A stretch of 64,000 bases of DNA, taken from NCBI RefSeq assembly GCF_000283515.1, contig NC_015974.1, forward strand, positions 62,001 to 126,000. Reading direction: 5' to 3'. Position numbers and translations under genes: made by a program. This DNA comes from Sphingobium sp. SYK-6. GTDB taxonomy: Bacteria; Pseudomonadota; Alphaproteobacteria; Sphingomonadales; Sphingomonadaceae. Under the pieces are notes generated by a model. That model saw only the letters and a list, made by a program, of their open reading frames with translations, had not been told where the DNA came from and did not search any database. Positions 33,974 through 43,071 of the stretch are shown here, one piece after another (position 1 is the first letter of the stretch; every line of letters starts with the position of its first letter).

Positions 33974-34312
33974 ATGCAACGTGCAATATTCGGCATGGCG
34001 ATGCTCGCCCTCGCCACAGCCCTTCCAAGCGCACCGGCAGCGGCGAATGACCTGGGCTGCCAGGTTCTCCTGTGTCTTTCCAATCCCGGTGGCGCGACCC
34101 AATACGCGCAATGCGTGTCGCCGATGACCAAGCTATGGCAACGCTTGGCCACCGGCGGCGCCTTTCCCGGCTGTAGCGGCGGCGTCGCCCGCACGAAGGT
34201 CTATGATCGCGATTCCACAACTCGCCGCCGGGTGGTCATCACGTTCAACGACGGCCGCAGCCAGACCTTCTCGCTGGCCGGCATCGAGCGTTTGGACGGC
34301 GGCCGCCGATGA
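33974..34312 (+). CDS. TrbM/KikA-like conjugal transfer protein
   Basis: This 112-residue exported protein has a Sec signal (AMLALATALPSAPAAA) and a Cys-rich mature part (LGCQVLLCLSNPGG, YAQCVSPM, FPGCSGG), a pattern seen in TrbM/KikA-type proteins at the start of T4SS operons. It probably acts in the periplasm during mating-channel assembly. Its stop overlaps the next start (ATGA), which places it first in the virB operon. Confidence 0.7.
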   Translation: MQRAIFGMAMLALATALPSAPAAANDLGCQVLLCLSNPGGATQYAQCVSPMTKLWQRLATGGAFPGCSGGVARTKVYDRDSTTRRRVVITFNDGRSQTFSLAGIERLDGGRR

Positions 34313-34974
34313 TCCTCGATGTCGCCACCCTTCTTTCGCTTGCAGGAGCTTGCGCACCGACGGTGGCGCCTGAGACGCTCATTTCGATCGTCCACACGGA
34401 GAGCCGGTTCAACAGTCTCGCAATCGGGGTCAATAGTCCCGGCGTGCGCGCGCCAAAGCCCGCGACCAAGGCGCAGGCAATCGCTGCGGCGCGCAGCCTG
34501 ATTGGTCGAGGCTACAACATCGATCTCGGCCTGGGACAGATTAACAGCGCCAATCTCGGCTGGCTGGGGCTTTCGGTCGAAAATGCGTTCGAACCCTGCT
34601 CCAATCTGGCCGCCGCCGCGCGTGTCCTCGCGACCAACTACCAGGCGGTCGCGCGCCTTGCCCCGAGCCGGGATCATGCGATCGCGACCGCCCTGTCGAT
34701 GTACAATACCGGCGACCGGCAGCGCGGCTTTCGCAATGGCTATGTCGCCAGGGTCTATGCCAGCGCGTCGGCCGTCATTCCGCTGATCCGTGGCACGGCG
34801 CCGGTGGCTGCCGCACCAGCGATTCCTCAATCTCTGCCCACCTTCGCTCCGCCACCCGACACCCCTGTTTCGCCACCGGCCGCAGCTGGGTGGAATACAG
34901 CGGCGAGGGCGAGCCAGGCCTCGCTCATGGTGTTCGGCGACGGGGCCGCATCTCAGAAAGGACAGCATCCATGA
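34309..34974 (+). CDS. virB1: VirB1-like lytic transglycosylase
   Basis: This 221-residue protein has an SLT/goose-type lysozyme domain: the catalytic Glu in IVHTESRFNSLAIGVN, then GLGQINSANLG and ALSMYNTGD. It would cut peptidoglycan so that the secretion channel can cross the wall. The C-terminal third is Pro/Ala-rich. No typical Sec signal, but a hydrophobic start (MILDVATLLSLAGACA). It overlaps TrbM by four bases and virB2 by four. Confidence 0.88.
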   Translation: MILDVATLLSLAGACAPTVAPETLISIVHTESRFNSLAIGVNSPGVRAPKPATKAQAIAAARSLIGRGYNIDLGLGQINSANLGWLGLSVENAFEPCSNLAAAARVLATNYQAVARLAPSRDHAIATALSMYNTGDRQRGFRNGYVARVYASASAVIPLIRGTAPVAAAPAIPQSLPTFAPPPDTPVSPPAAAGWNTAARASQASLMVFGDGAASQKGQHP

Positions 34975-35309
34975 CAGCAATCACCGCCCACCCGGGCGGA
35001 CGGCCCCAATGGGCGCGACTTCTGCTGCGCGTCATCGGCGTGATGGCATTGGCGCTGCTTGTCTCGATGCTGCTGAGCGATCCTGCACACGCGCAAGGTG
35101 CCGACGGCATCACGTCCATGGCGGAGAACATCAAGACCTGGCTCACCGGGACCTTCGCCAAGACCATCGCGGTGATCGCGGTCGTGATCGTTGGGTTCAT
35201 GTTTTTCACCGGGCGCGCCAGCCTCGGCCTTCTGGTGACGGTCATCGTTGGCATCTTCATCGTCTTCAGTGCGCAGTGGATCGTCGACACCATCACAGGT
35301 GGTGCGTGA
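34971..35309 (+). CDS. virB2: VirB2/TrbC-like pilin
   Basis: This 112-residue protein has a long signal-type N-terminus (WARLLLRVIGVMALALLVS, cleavage near PAHAQ) and two hydrophobic helices (about 60-80 and 84-102) separated by a short basic loop, the VirB2/TrbC pilin pattern. It polymerises into the T4SS pilus. The stop overlaps the virB3 GTG start. Confidence 0.88.
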   Translation: MTAITAHPGGRPQWARLLLRVIGVMALALLVSMLLSDPAHAQGADGITSMAENIKTWLTGTFAKTIAVIAVVIVGFMFFTGRASLGLLVTVIVGIFIVFSAQWIVDTITGGA

Positions 35310-35656
35310 AGGAGAGCGCCGCCCTGGACGAGCGGCTGCGCGAGGAGACGCTGTTCCTGGCGGTCACGCGGCCGACGATGTGGCTCGGCGTGCCGCTCGA
35401 AGCCTCGTTGCCGATCGCGCTTGCCGCCTGTCTCACTTTGATCGTCAGCGGCAACCCGCTCTATGCCGGCGCCATCGGAGGCGCCTGTCTTGCCGTGGCG
35501 CGGCTCATCGTGCGGCACGATGCCAATGCCTTCCGGCTGCTGTGGCTGTGGACCATGACCAAGGCGCGCAGCCGGAACCGCGCCTGGTGGGGCGGCAGTT
35601 CCTATTCGCCGCTCCCGGTTGCCGGGCTGAAACGCAAGGGCTTTGCGCGTGGCTAG
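35306..35656 (+). CDS. virB3: VirB3-like inner-membrane protein
   Basis: This 116-residue protein has the VirB3 opening (LFLAVTRPTMWLGVPLEA) followed by two close transmembrane segments and a basic tail. It helps anchor VirB4. The GTG start overlaps the virB2 stop; its end overlaps the virB4 start. Confidence 0.88.
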   Translation: MKESAALDERLREETLFLAVTRPTMWLGVPLEASLPIALAACLTLIVSGNPLYAGAIGGACLAVARLIVRHDANAFRLLWLWTMTKARSRNRAWWGGSSYSPLPVAGLKRKGFARG

Positions 35657-38060
35657 CGCGGCTGCCCAGCTTCCGCCGCGCAAGACGCCGTGGCGCATAT
35701 TGCGGCAAGAGGCCGAGCCGGGTCGCTATCTGCCCTACGTGCGCCACGTGACATCGGAGGTGATCGCGCTCGATAGCGGCGACCTCATGATGATGTTCCG
35801 CCTTGAAGGGCTTGCGTTCGAGACCGCGGATCCGATCCACCTCAATGACTGGCACGAGAAGCTCAACGGCACCTGGCGCAACATTGCCGACGATCGGCTC
35901 GCGCTCTGGACGCACATCGTTCGCCGCCCGGTCGATGACTATCCCGAAGGCCAATTCCGCTCGGACTTCGCGGCCGATCTGGACGAAAAATATCGCGCGC
36001 GGGTGACTGCCAAGCGCATGTTCGTCAACGAGCATTATCTGACGCTGATCATGCGGCCGGCGGTCGGCTCGGCCGATCGGACCGGGCTTCTCCTCAAGCG
36101 CATCGCCAAGGCCAGGGCGGCCGATGAGGAAGTCGACCCCGACGAGTTGGCCCGCTTCGAGGAGAAGGCGCGCGATATCGAAAAGCTGCTTCGGCGGTGC
36201 AGCCCCGCGCGGCTCGCTCTTTATGAGCAGAATGGCCTCCTATTCTCCAGGCCGCTCGAAGTGCTCGAGCAAGTCATGATGGGCGCAAAGGCCAAGGTCC
36301 CGCTGGTCCGAGGCCATCTTGGATCAGCCCTCTACGGCGAGCGGGTGATCTTCGGACGCGAGACGGTCGAGATCCGCGCCCATGATGCGAGCCGCTGGTT
36401 GGGCATTTTCGGCATCCGGGAATATCCCGCGCTCACCCGTCCCGGTCAGATGAACGCTCTGCTCGGCCAGGATTTCGCGTTCGTCGTCTCGCAGTCCTTC
36501 ACCTTCATGGGGAAGGCGCGCGCAGCCGAAAGGCTGCGCCGGCGACAGAACCAGATGGCTTCGACCGAGGACGCGGCAGCAAGCCAGGCGCTCGACCTCG
36601 AAGACGCCGCCGACGATCTTCAAAGCAATCGGTTCGTCCTTGGCGAACATCATTTCTCGCTTGGGGTGTTTGCCGAAAGCCAGAGGCGACTCGCCGATAA
36701 TCTGTCGGCCGCGCGGGCGGCGCTCGCGGACGCTGGTTTGGTATCAGCGAGGGAAGGGCCGGCGCTCGAAGCAGCCTTCTGGGCTCAGCTTCCCGGTAAC
36801 TTCGCGTGGCGGGCGCGGCCGGCGGCAATCACATCGCGGAATTTCGCCGCATTGGCACCTTTTCATACCTACCCCGCAGGCCGGCCGAGCGGAAATCATT
36901 GGGGTCCGGCGATCGCGCTGATGAAAACGGCCGCGCAATCGCCCTACTATTTCAACTTCCATGTCGGGGATCTCGGCCACACGCTCATCATCGGTCCCTC
37001 GGGCGCGGGCAAAACGGTCGTTCAGAACTTCCTGATGGCGCAGCTCGAGAAGACGGGCGCGCAGCAGATCTTCATCGACAAGGATCGCGGCGCCGAGATC
37101 TACGTGCGGTCTGCTGGCGGGATCTATCTGACGCTGAAGAACGGGGAGCCAACCGGCTTCGCGCCGCTGCGGGCGCTCGAATATGGGCCGCGCAACCTCG
37201 TCTTTCTCGGTCGTCTGATCCGGCAGCTGGTGACGCCGCCCGGCGGCACGCTGGGCGTCACCCAGGAGCGCATGATCGACGAAGGCTTGGCGTCGCTCGG
37301 GCGGCTCGCACCGGAGAACCGATCCATTCTGGCCCTGCGCCAGCTGCTCGGCCAGCGCGATCCGGAAGGCATCGGCGCTCGGCTTGAGAAATGGTCGCGA
37401 GGCGGATCGCTGGGTTGGGTGTTCGACAACGAGATCGATGCTTTGTCGCTCGATGCGCCGTTCCTCGGCTTCGACATGACCGACTTCCTCGACAATCCGG
37501 AAGTTCGCACGCCGATCATGATGTACATGTTCCATCGCATCGACGGCCTTCTGGATGGCCGACGACTGGTGATCGACATCGATGAGTTCTGGAAGGCGCT
37601 GGGTGATGACGCTTTCCGCGCCTTTGCCCAGGATGGCCTGAAGACCTACCGCAAGCAGAACGCCTTCCTGGTTTTCGGCACGCAGAGCCCGGCCGATGCG
37701 CTGCGCTCGGATATCTCGCACAGTATCATGGAGCAGGTCGCGACCAAGATCCTGCTGCCCAACCCCTATGGGCGTGAAACGGATTATATCGACGGGCTGG
37801 GCCTGACCCAGGCGGAATTCAAGCTCGTCCGTCACGACCTGAACCCGGAATCTCGCCGCTTCCTCATCAAGCAGGGTCATGACTCGATCGTGGTGGAACT
37901 GGACCTGGGCGGCCTCTCCGACGAGCTCGCGGTGCTCTCGGGCACCACGGAAACCGTGACGCTCCTCGATGCCATTCGCGCTGATGTCGGCGACGACCCG
38001 GCGAAATGGTTGGCTCTTTTTCACCAGCAGCGTCGGTCTGCATCGATCAGGAAAGGATGA
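35649..38060 (+). CDS. virB4: VirB4-like T4SS ATPase
   Basis: This 803-residue ATPase has the CagE/TrbE/VirB N-terminal domain (residues about 1-400) and a C-terminal motor with Walker A GPSGAGKTV (about 448-456) and Walker B VIDIDEFW (about 640-647). It powers pilus assembly and substrate transfer. I chose GTG 35649, two codons after a TTG. It overlaps virB3 by eight bases. Confidence 0.95.
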   Translation: MASAAAQLPPRKTPWRILRQEAEPGRYLPYVRHVTSEVIALDSGDLMMMFRLEGLAFETADPIHLNDWHEKLNGTWRNIADDRLALWTHIVRRPVDDYPEGQFRSDFAADLDEKYRARVTAKRMFVNEHYLTLIMRPAVGSADRTGLLLKRIAKARAADEEVDPDELARFEEKARDIEKLLRRCSPARLALYEQNGLLFSRPLEVLEQVMMGAKAKVPLVRGHLGSALYGERVIFGRETVEIRAHDASRWLGIFGIREYPALTRPGQMNALLGQDFAFVVSQSFTFMGKARAAERLRRRQNQMASTEDAAASQALDLEDAADDLQSNRFVLGEHHFSLGVFAESQRRLADNLSAARAALADAGLVSAREGPALEAAFWAQLPGNFAWRARPAAITSRNFAALAPFHTYPAGRPSGNHWGPAIALMKTAAQSPYYFNFHVGDLGHTLIIGPSGAGKTVVQNFLMAQLEKTGAQQIFIDKDRGAEIYVRSAGGIYLTLKNGEPTGFAPLRALEYGPRNLVFLGRLIRQLVTPPGGTLGVTQERMIDEGLASLGRLAPENRSILALRQLLGQRDPEGIGARLEKWSRGGSLGWVFDNEIDALSLDAPFLGFDMTDFLDNPEVRTPIMMYMFHRIDGLLDGRRLVIDIDEFWKALGDDAFRAFAQDGLKTYRKQNAFLVFGTQSPADALRSDISHSIMEQVATKILLPNPYGRETDYIDGLGLTQAEFKLVRHDLNPESRRFLIKQGHDSIVVELDLGGLSDELAVLSGTTETVTLLDAIRADVGDDPAKWLALFHQQRRSASIRKG

Positions 38061-38063
38061 GCT

Positions 38064-38777
38064 ATGGGTAAGGGCATATACGCAGCACTTGGCGCCATCG
38101 CCCTTGGAATGGCGGGGCCTGCAGTCGCGCAAGGTATCCCCGTCTACGACAGCTCCGGCTATCTGCAGGCGCTGGCCACGGTGAAGAACACCCTGTCGAT
38201 GATCGATCAGGGGAAGGAGCAGATCGCAGAAGCGAAGCAGCTCTATGGCAGCTTCAACCAGGTCACCGACGTCAACGGCATCGCATCATCTCTTTCCACC
38301 GATGCCATGCGCCACCTTCTGCCGCGGGAGGCCCGTGACATCAGCCGGCTGATGTCGTCGGACAATGCCAGCCTGGGCTCGCTCGGGAGCTCCGCGACCC
38401 GTATCCGGGACGCCAACCGTATCGCTTTGCCGGAATTGCGACCAGGTGCGTCGGCGTATGAGCGCGCTTCCCGCGACAACCTCTTGCGGAACGGCGACCT
38501 CGCAGCGCGCGATGCCGCGATCGCGGAGGCGGCCTATGGCGTGTCGGCCCAGCGTACCGCCGGGCTCGAAGAACTGAGAACCTCGCTGGATACGGCTTCG
38601 GACGCCAAGCAGGTCATGGATATCCAGGCGAGGGTAGGGGTCGAGAATGCCCATATCCAGAACGACGCCTTGCAATTGCAGGCGCTGCGAATGCGGCAAG
38701 AAGCAGACGTCCAGTTGCGATCACAGCGCGAAAGCGAAGCGATACTGGCGACGAAGCTAGAAAGCTTGTCGCAATGA
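38064..38777 (+). CDS. virB5: VirB5-like minor pilin
   Basis: This 237-residue exported protein has a signal (AALGAIALGMAGPAVAQ) and long alpha-helical segments (SGYLQALATVKNTLSMIDQG and LQALRMRQEADVQLRSQRES) as in VirB5/TraC tip proteins. Position between virB4 and virB6 supports the call. It shares an ATGA overlap with the next gene. Confidence 0.83.
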   Translation: MGKGIYAALGAIALGMAGPAVAQGIPVYDSSGYLQALATVKNTLSMIDQGKEQIAEAKQLYGSFNQVTDVNGIASSLSTDAMRHLLPREARDISRLMSSDNASLGSLGSSATRIRDANRIALPELRPGASAYERASRDNLLRNGDLAARDAAIAEAAYGVSAQRTAGLEELRTSLDTASDAKQVMDIQARVGVENAHIQNDALQLQALRMRQEADVQLRSQRESEAILATKLESLSQ

Positions 38778-38992
38778 CCGCGAGAGCTTTGCTGCTTGGG
38801 TTTGCCGCAGCGGGAATGCTCGCAGGATGCGAGCGGGCACCGCGCGGGAAGGACTATCTAACCTCTCACCCGGAAGAGCTCAGAGGACTCGTCAAGGCCT
38901 GTGCCGACGGATCACATCCCAACGAACAGGAGTGTTCCAACGCTGAAAGCCTCCGGATTCTCGACAACAAGATGCGGTCGCTTTCGAAATAA
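38774..38992 (+). CDS. EexN-like entry-exclusion lipoprotein
   Basis: This 72-residue protein has a lipobox (GMLAGCERAP, Cys at 19), two further Cys (KACADG, QECSNAES) and the C...C-NA spacing of EexN. Such proteins block redundant transfer into cells that already hold the element. The gene lies between virB5 and virB6 as in other VirB operons. Confidence 0.78.
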   Translation: MTARALLLGFAAAGMLAGCERAPRGKDYLTSHPEELRGLVKACADGSHPNEQECSNAESLRILDNKMRSLSK

Positions 38993-39013
38993 TCCAGCGC
39001 CTTGGAGCTTCGC

Positions 39014-39958
39014 ATGGCCACGGACATGTTCAATTCACTTTACGCGAACGTTGATGGGAAGCTTGATCTTTTCCTCAACGAGCGTCTCCAAAACGTCGTA
39101 GAGGTTGTCCGTGGTCCGCTCGCTGTCGGGCTGGTTATCTACATCGCCCTGTTCGGCTACATGGTGATGCGGGGCATCATCAGCGAACCATGGGGTGAGC
39201 TATTCTATCGGATGGTGAAGCTCTGTCTGCTGTATGTTGCTGCGACGACGGTCGCCTATTCCGATTGGATCACGACGCCGCTCTTCCACGGAATGCCCGA
39301 TGCGATCTCCCAAGCTCTCGCCGGTAAGACGATCGACACAGTAGGAGAGGCCTTCGACGACTATTACACTCAAAGTGATGCTATAGTTGCACGGATAGAG
39401 ACTGAAGCCGCAACGTACAGCGACATTAACCCATATAAACTGGTCCTCTATGCGCTGAGCCTGGGGCTGAAGGCATTAGCTGGGCTCTCGGCAGCGGTTG
39501 GATTTGCTATTACTATATTTGCCAAAGTTGCGTTGGCGATCATTATCGCACTTGGCCCCATCTTCATCGCTCTAGCTCTCTTCGAGCCAACGAGGCGTTT
39601 TTTCCACGGCTGGCTGGGGCAAGTATTCAACTATATCGTTCTCCTTGCTGTAATCATAGCCATCACGACCCTGATCACAGACCTCGGAGCGGCTGCAACA
39701 GCAGCATCTGAAGGCGTCGTGGATACGGCTTTCGGTGCTGTCCTGTTTGCAGCGTACATATTTTTGGGCACGATCTTCTTCTTCCAGGCTCCAGCCATTG
39801 CAACGGGAATAGCCGGGGGAGCCGCTGCCGGCGTGGGTGCCTTCGCCGGAACGGCCTGGGGCACGATGGCATCTCCCTTCCGACAGCGTCGCGTCATGCG
39901 CAACAGCCGCAACTTGGAGCGCGCCGCTCACCGCGGCGGCACCATCGAAGCGGCGTAG
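39014..39958 (+). CDS. virB6: VirB6/TrbL-like polytopic channel protein
   Basis: This 314-residue protein has a periplasmic N-terminus, at least five transmembrane segments (about 35-55, 60-80, 150-185, 200-225 and 235-265) and the VirB6-type core. The DNA is visibly less GC-rich than its neighbours (codons such as ATT, ATA, AGT and TTT are common around 39360-39740), which suggests a different history. I chose ATG 39014 over a TTG 12 bases earlier. Confidence 0.87.
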   Translation: MATDMFNSLYANVDGKLDLFLNERLQNVVEVVRGPLAVGLVIYIALFGYMVMRGIISEPWGELFYRMVKLCLLYVAATTVAYSDWITTPLFHGMPDAISQALAGKTIDTVGEAFDDYYTQSDAIVARIETEAATYSDINPYKLVLYALSLGLKALAGLSAAVGFAITIFAKVALAIIIALGPIFIALALFEPTRRFFHGWLGQVFNYIVLLAVIIAITTLITDLGAAATAASEGVVDTAFGAVLFAAYIFLGTIFFFQAPAIATGIAGGAAAGVGAFAGTAWGTMASPFRQRRVMRNSRNLERAAHRGGTIEAA

Positions 39959-39969
39959 CGAGGCATCTC

Positions 39970-40308
39970 ATGGCTTTTTCTTCACCAATATTCGCGCCTA
40001 GCTTCCGCCGTAGCGTCACCTGCCTGGGCGTTGTTCTGGCTGCGCTCGGCGTCGTCGGCTGTGCATCCGGTCCAAAGAAGCTCGCGGTTTGCAATGGCCA
40101 TCACCTGCGCGACGTGAACATCTATGGAAGCGTCTTACCGGGCTCACCTGTGCCTGCGACCACGGCGCCGAGAGCTGCGCCGCCCATACCGCCGCTATCG
40201 CATCCAAGAGACGGCGATCCACCCCCACCGCCCGCCGTGCCTTCCGCGTCATCTTCCGGAGACAAAGTATCGTTCGCACCAAGGGGACCGCATTATGCGA
40301 GCTGCTGA
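39970..40308 (+). CDS. VirB7-position lipoprotein
   Basis: This 112-residue protein has a basic N-terminus, a hydrophobic stretch and a lipobox (LGVVGCASGP, Cys near 31), then KLAVCNGHHLRDVNIYGSV and a Pro-rich tail. It is in the virB7 position, before virB8, and may be the outer-membrane lipoprotein of the channel, although it is longer than classical VirB7. Its 3' end overlaps virB8 by 14 bases. Confidence 0.65.
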   Translation: MAFSSPIFAPSFRRSVTCLGVVLAALGVVGCASGPKKLAVCNGHHLRDVNIYGSVLPGSPVPATTAPRAAPPIPPLSHPRDGDPPPPPAVPSASSSGDKVSFAPRGPHYASC

Positions 40309-40993
40309 TGACCGCTCGGAGGCGGTGCCGGCATCGGGGCTGCAGCGCTATTTCCGGGACGCACGAAGCTGGGATCAGGACAGGATCCGGAACGCGCTGC
40401 GCTCGACCCGCATCGCTTGGAGCATCGCGGCCATCGCCTCACTCCTGGCCGCGGCCTCGATCTTCGCAGTTGCGGCTCTGACGCCTCTCAAGACTGTCGT
40501 GCCCTATGTTATTCGCGTCAACCAGACCACCGGCGCGGTGGATGTCCAGACCGCGCTCACGCAGCGGCCGATGCGCTACGATGAGGCGGTCACCAAATAC
40601 TTCCTCGCCCAGTATGTGAGAACCCGCGAAAGCTGGATCCCGGCAGCGGCCGAAGAAAATTTTCGGTTCGTGACGATCCTCTCGCAGCCGACCGAACAGC
40701 AGCGCTGGGCGCGCTTCTACAGTAGCAACAATGGTGCCAGTCCCCAAAATGTCTGGGGCAAGAACGCAGTTGTGCAGGCGCGCGTGCGCAACATCGCCTT
40801 CATCAACGATCGCGTCGCCAATGTCCGGTTCACGCGGACAGTCCAGACCGAGACCGACATCCAGAACAGCGATTGGATCGCCACGATCACGTTCGCCTAC
40901 GCCAACGCGCCCATGGCGGAAGGCGATCGCTACCGGAACCCGCTGGGATTCCAGGTCGAAAACTATCGTGCCGATCCGGAGGTGATCCGATGA
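40295..40993 (+). CDS. virB8: VirB8-like assembly factor
   Basis: This 232-residue protein has a cytoplasmic N-terminus (RYFRDARSWDQDRIR), one transmembrane segment (about 41-63) and the periplasmic VirB8 domain (VVPYVIRVNQTTGAVDV, VTKYFLAQYVRTRESW, FRNPLGFQV-like YRNPLGFQVENYRADPE). ATG 40295 has AAGGGG eight bases upstream. The stop overlaps the virB9 start. Confidence 0.93.
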   Translation: MRAADDRSEAVPASGLQRYFRDARSWDQDRIRNALRSTRIAWSIAAIASLLAAASIFAVAALTPLKTVVPYVIRVNQTTGAVDVQTALTQRPMRYDEAVTKYFLAQYVRTRESWIPAAAEENFRFVTILSQPTEQQRWARFYSSNNGASPQNVWGKNAVVQARVRNIAFINDRVANVRFTRTVQTETDIQNSDWIATITFAYANAPMAEGDRYRNPLGFQVENYRADPEVIR

Positions 40994-41847
40994 GGGCGCT
41001 CTCCGCCGCCATCATTTGCGCGCTGGTGCCTGTAACGGCGGCGCACGCGGTCGAAGTTCCGCGAGGTGGTCCGTCCGACCCGCGCGTCAAGTTCGTCGAA
41101 TATGAAGAGACCGAGGTCTATCGGATCGTCGGCACGTTCCGGACCGCAACACAGATTGTCCTGAGCGACGATGAGACGATCCAGCACGTCGCGCTGGGCG
41201 ACACCGTATCTTGGGAGGTCGCCGTCGCCGGGCACATCCTGTTCCTCAAGCCGCGTGAGCGTGCCGGACCGACCAATCTCATCGTCACCACGTCGCGCGG
41301 AGGCGAATTGCGCAGCTATGCGTTCGAGTTGACCGCTCGCAGCGGTCCGATCACGGGCCGCAACGGCCAAGCCTATTTTCAGGTGCGGTTCCGATATCCC
41401 AGGGACGATGCAGACCGCGCCGCGCGTCTCAGGGCCGCGCAGATTGCCATGCAGGCGGCTGCCCTGGAGAGCCGGGCCGTTCGCGGCGCTCTCGATCATG
41501 GGGTCGTCGAAGGGCCTCGCAACATGAACTACAAGGTGCAGGGCTCCAGCGAGCTTCAGCCGTCGGAGGTCTCCGATAACGGGCAGTTCACGGTGTTGCG
41601 TTTCCCAGCGAACCGCGAGGTGCCGGCTATATATCTGGTGCGACCAGACGGGTCTGAGACGCTGGTTCCCTTCGACGTCCGTGACGAATTCGTCGTCGTC
41701 CATCTGGTGGCGCGTCAGCTGCGCCTTCGGCGGGGCGGCGAGGTGCTGTGCATCTATAATCAGGCGCCAGAACCCTATGGGGTCGATCATGGGACGAACA
41801 CCGGGTCGCCCCATGTCGAGCGCACCATCACACATCCGCAGGAATGA
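40990..41847 (+). CDS. virB9: VirB9-like outer-channel protein
   Basis: This 285-residue protein has a Sec signal (LSAAIICALVPVTAAHA), the VirB9 N-lobe (RVKFVEYEETEVYRIVG, GDTVSWEVAVAGHILFLKPR) and a C-terminal lobe (PREVPAIYLV-like ANREVPAIYLVRPDG, EFVVVHLVARQLRLRRG). It builds the outer-membrane core complex with VirB7 and VirB10. It overlaps virB8 by four bases. Confidence 0.94.
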   Translation: MRALSAAIICALVPVTAAHAVEVPRGGPSDPRVKFVEYEETEVYRIVGTFRTATQIVLSDDETIQHVALGDTVSWEVAVAGHILFLKPRERAGPTNLIVTTSRGGELRSYAFELTARSGPITGRNGQAYFQVRFRYPRDDADRAARLRAAQIAMQAAALESRAVRGALDHGVVEGPRNMNYKVQGSSELQPSEVSDNGQFTVLRFPANREVPAIYLVRPDGSETLVPFDVRDEFVVVHLVARQLRLRRGGEVLCIYNQAPEPYGVDHGTNTGSPHVERTITHPQE

Positions 41848-41850
41848 GCC

Positions 41851-43068
41851 ATGGTTGAAGATCCATCCTCCGTTTCGCGCCCTCTGCCGAGCGCCGATCT
41901 CACGCCAGAAAAAGACGAGATCCTGCACGAGCGCGGTATCGAGCCGATCGGGGGGATGACGCCTTCCAAGCGTAATACCGCCCTCATCTTTGCCGGCACG
42001 GCGATGGTACTCGGCATCCTGTGGGTTAATTCCGGAACGAGCCAACAGGCCTCCAATCGTGACCTCACTGCACCGGGCGGGGCGGCCCAAGAGCGGCGCG
42101 ATATCGTGGCCCGGGAAACCGTCGATTACGCGGCGGTCGCGCCGCAGCCGAGACCGCTCGGCGCAGGCGGGAACGATCCCAACGCACCGGTGCTCAATCC
42201 CGCAGCCGGGGTTCCTGGCCCCGACGGTCAGATCGTCCCTGCCATGCAGCCCGGTGCAGCGCCCGGCCCGTCAGGCGCCCGGCCGAACCTGGCCGACCAG
42301 GCGCGACGGTCGACACTCATCGCCTATGGCGGGCGCGATCTCGGTGGAGAGACCTCGCAAGGCCCGGCGGCGGCCTCGAGCGCGCAACCGACCGAAAATT
42401 CAGGAACGCCAGGGAGTACGGAGGGCGGTGCGCCCAATGCGCTGGACTTGCTGCGACAAAGCTCAGCCGTAGGCGAAGCGCGAGCCTCGATGCTCCCCAA
42501 TCGCAATTTTCTGATCACTGCGGGGACATTGATTCCCTGCACCCTTCAGACGGCCATCAATTCCGCACAGCCTGGATACACGTCCTGCCTGATTCCACGG
42601 GACGTGTATTCCGAGAATGGCCGGGTCGTGCTCATGGAAAAGGGCACGCGCGTACTCGGCGAGTATCGCGGGGGCATCCAACAGGGGCAGAACCGCCTCT
42701 TTGTGCTTTGGACCCGGGCGGTGACGCCACAAGGCGTCCGCATCGACCTTGCCTCGCCTGGGTCAGACGCGCTCGGCCGCGCCGGGCTCGCCGGAGCGGT
42801 CGACAGCTTCTTCTGGGCACGGTTCGGCGGCGCGCTCCTACTCTCGCTCGTCGATGACGCCGCCTATATTGCCGGGCAGGCCGCATCGAGCGGCAACGGC
42901 AATTTCAACAATGTCACGCGTGCGCCGAGCGAAGGGGCCGCGATCGCGCTCCAGAACAACATCAACATCCGGCCGGTGCTGAAAAAGAACCAGGGCGAGG
43001 AGGTCGGTATCTTCGTCGCCAAGGACTTCAACTTCGCCGATGTCTACAATCTGGAGCTGCGGCGGTAA
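41851..43068 (+). CDS. virB10: VirB10-like core-complex protein
   Basis: This 405-residue protein has a short cytoplasmic N-terminus, one transmembrane segment (about 43-60), a Pro/Gly/Ala-rich periplasmic linker (about 65-200) and the VirB10 C-terminal domain (ITAGTLIPCTLQTAINSAQP, SCLIPRDVYSENGRVV, KGTRVLGEYRG, GVRIDLASPG, LGRAGLAGAVDSFFWARFGG). It spans both membranes and gates the channel. Confidence 0.95.
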   Translation: MVEDPSSVSRPLPSADLTPEKDEILHERGIEPIGGMTPSKRNTALIFAGTAMVLGILWVNSGTSQQASNRDLTAPGGAAQERRDIVARETVDYAAVAPQPRPLGAGGNDPNAPVLNPAAGVPGPDGQIVPAMQPGAAPGPSGARPNLADQARRSTLIAYGGRDLGGETSQGPAAASSAQPTENSGTPGSTEGGAPNALDLLRQSSAVGEARASMLPNRNFLITAGTLIPCTLQTAINSAQPGYTSCLIPRDVYSENGRVVLMEKGTRVLGEYRGGIQQGQNRLFVLWTRAVTPQGVRIDLASPGSDALGRAGLAGAVDSFFWARFGGALLLSLVDDAAYIAGQAASSGNGNFNNVTRAPSEGAAIALQNNINIRPVLKKNQGEEVGIFVAKDFNFADVYNLELRR

Positions 43069-43071
43069 GCC

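Noticed and set aside
36744-38132. 462-codon minus-strand frame opposite virB4
   Set aside because: It overlaps the ATPase core of virB4; no family features.
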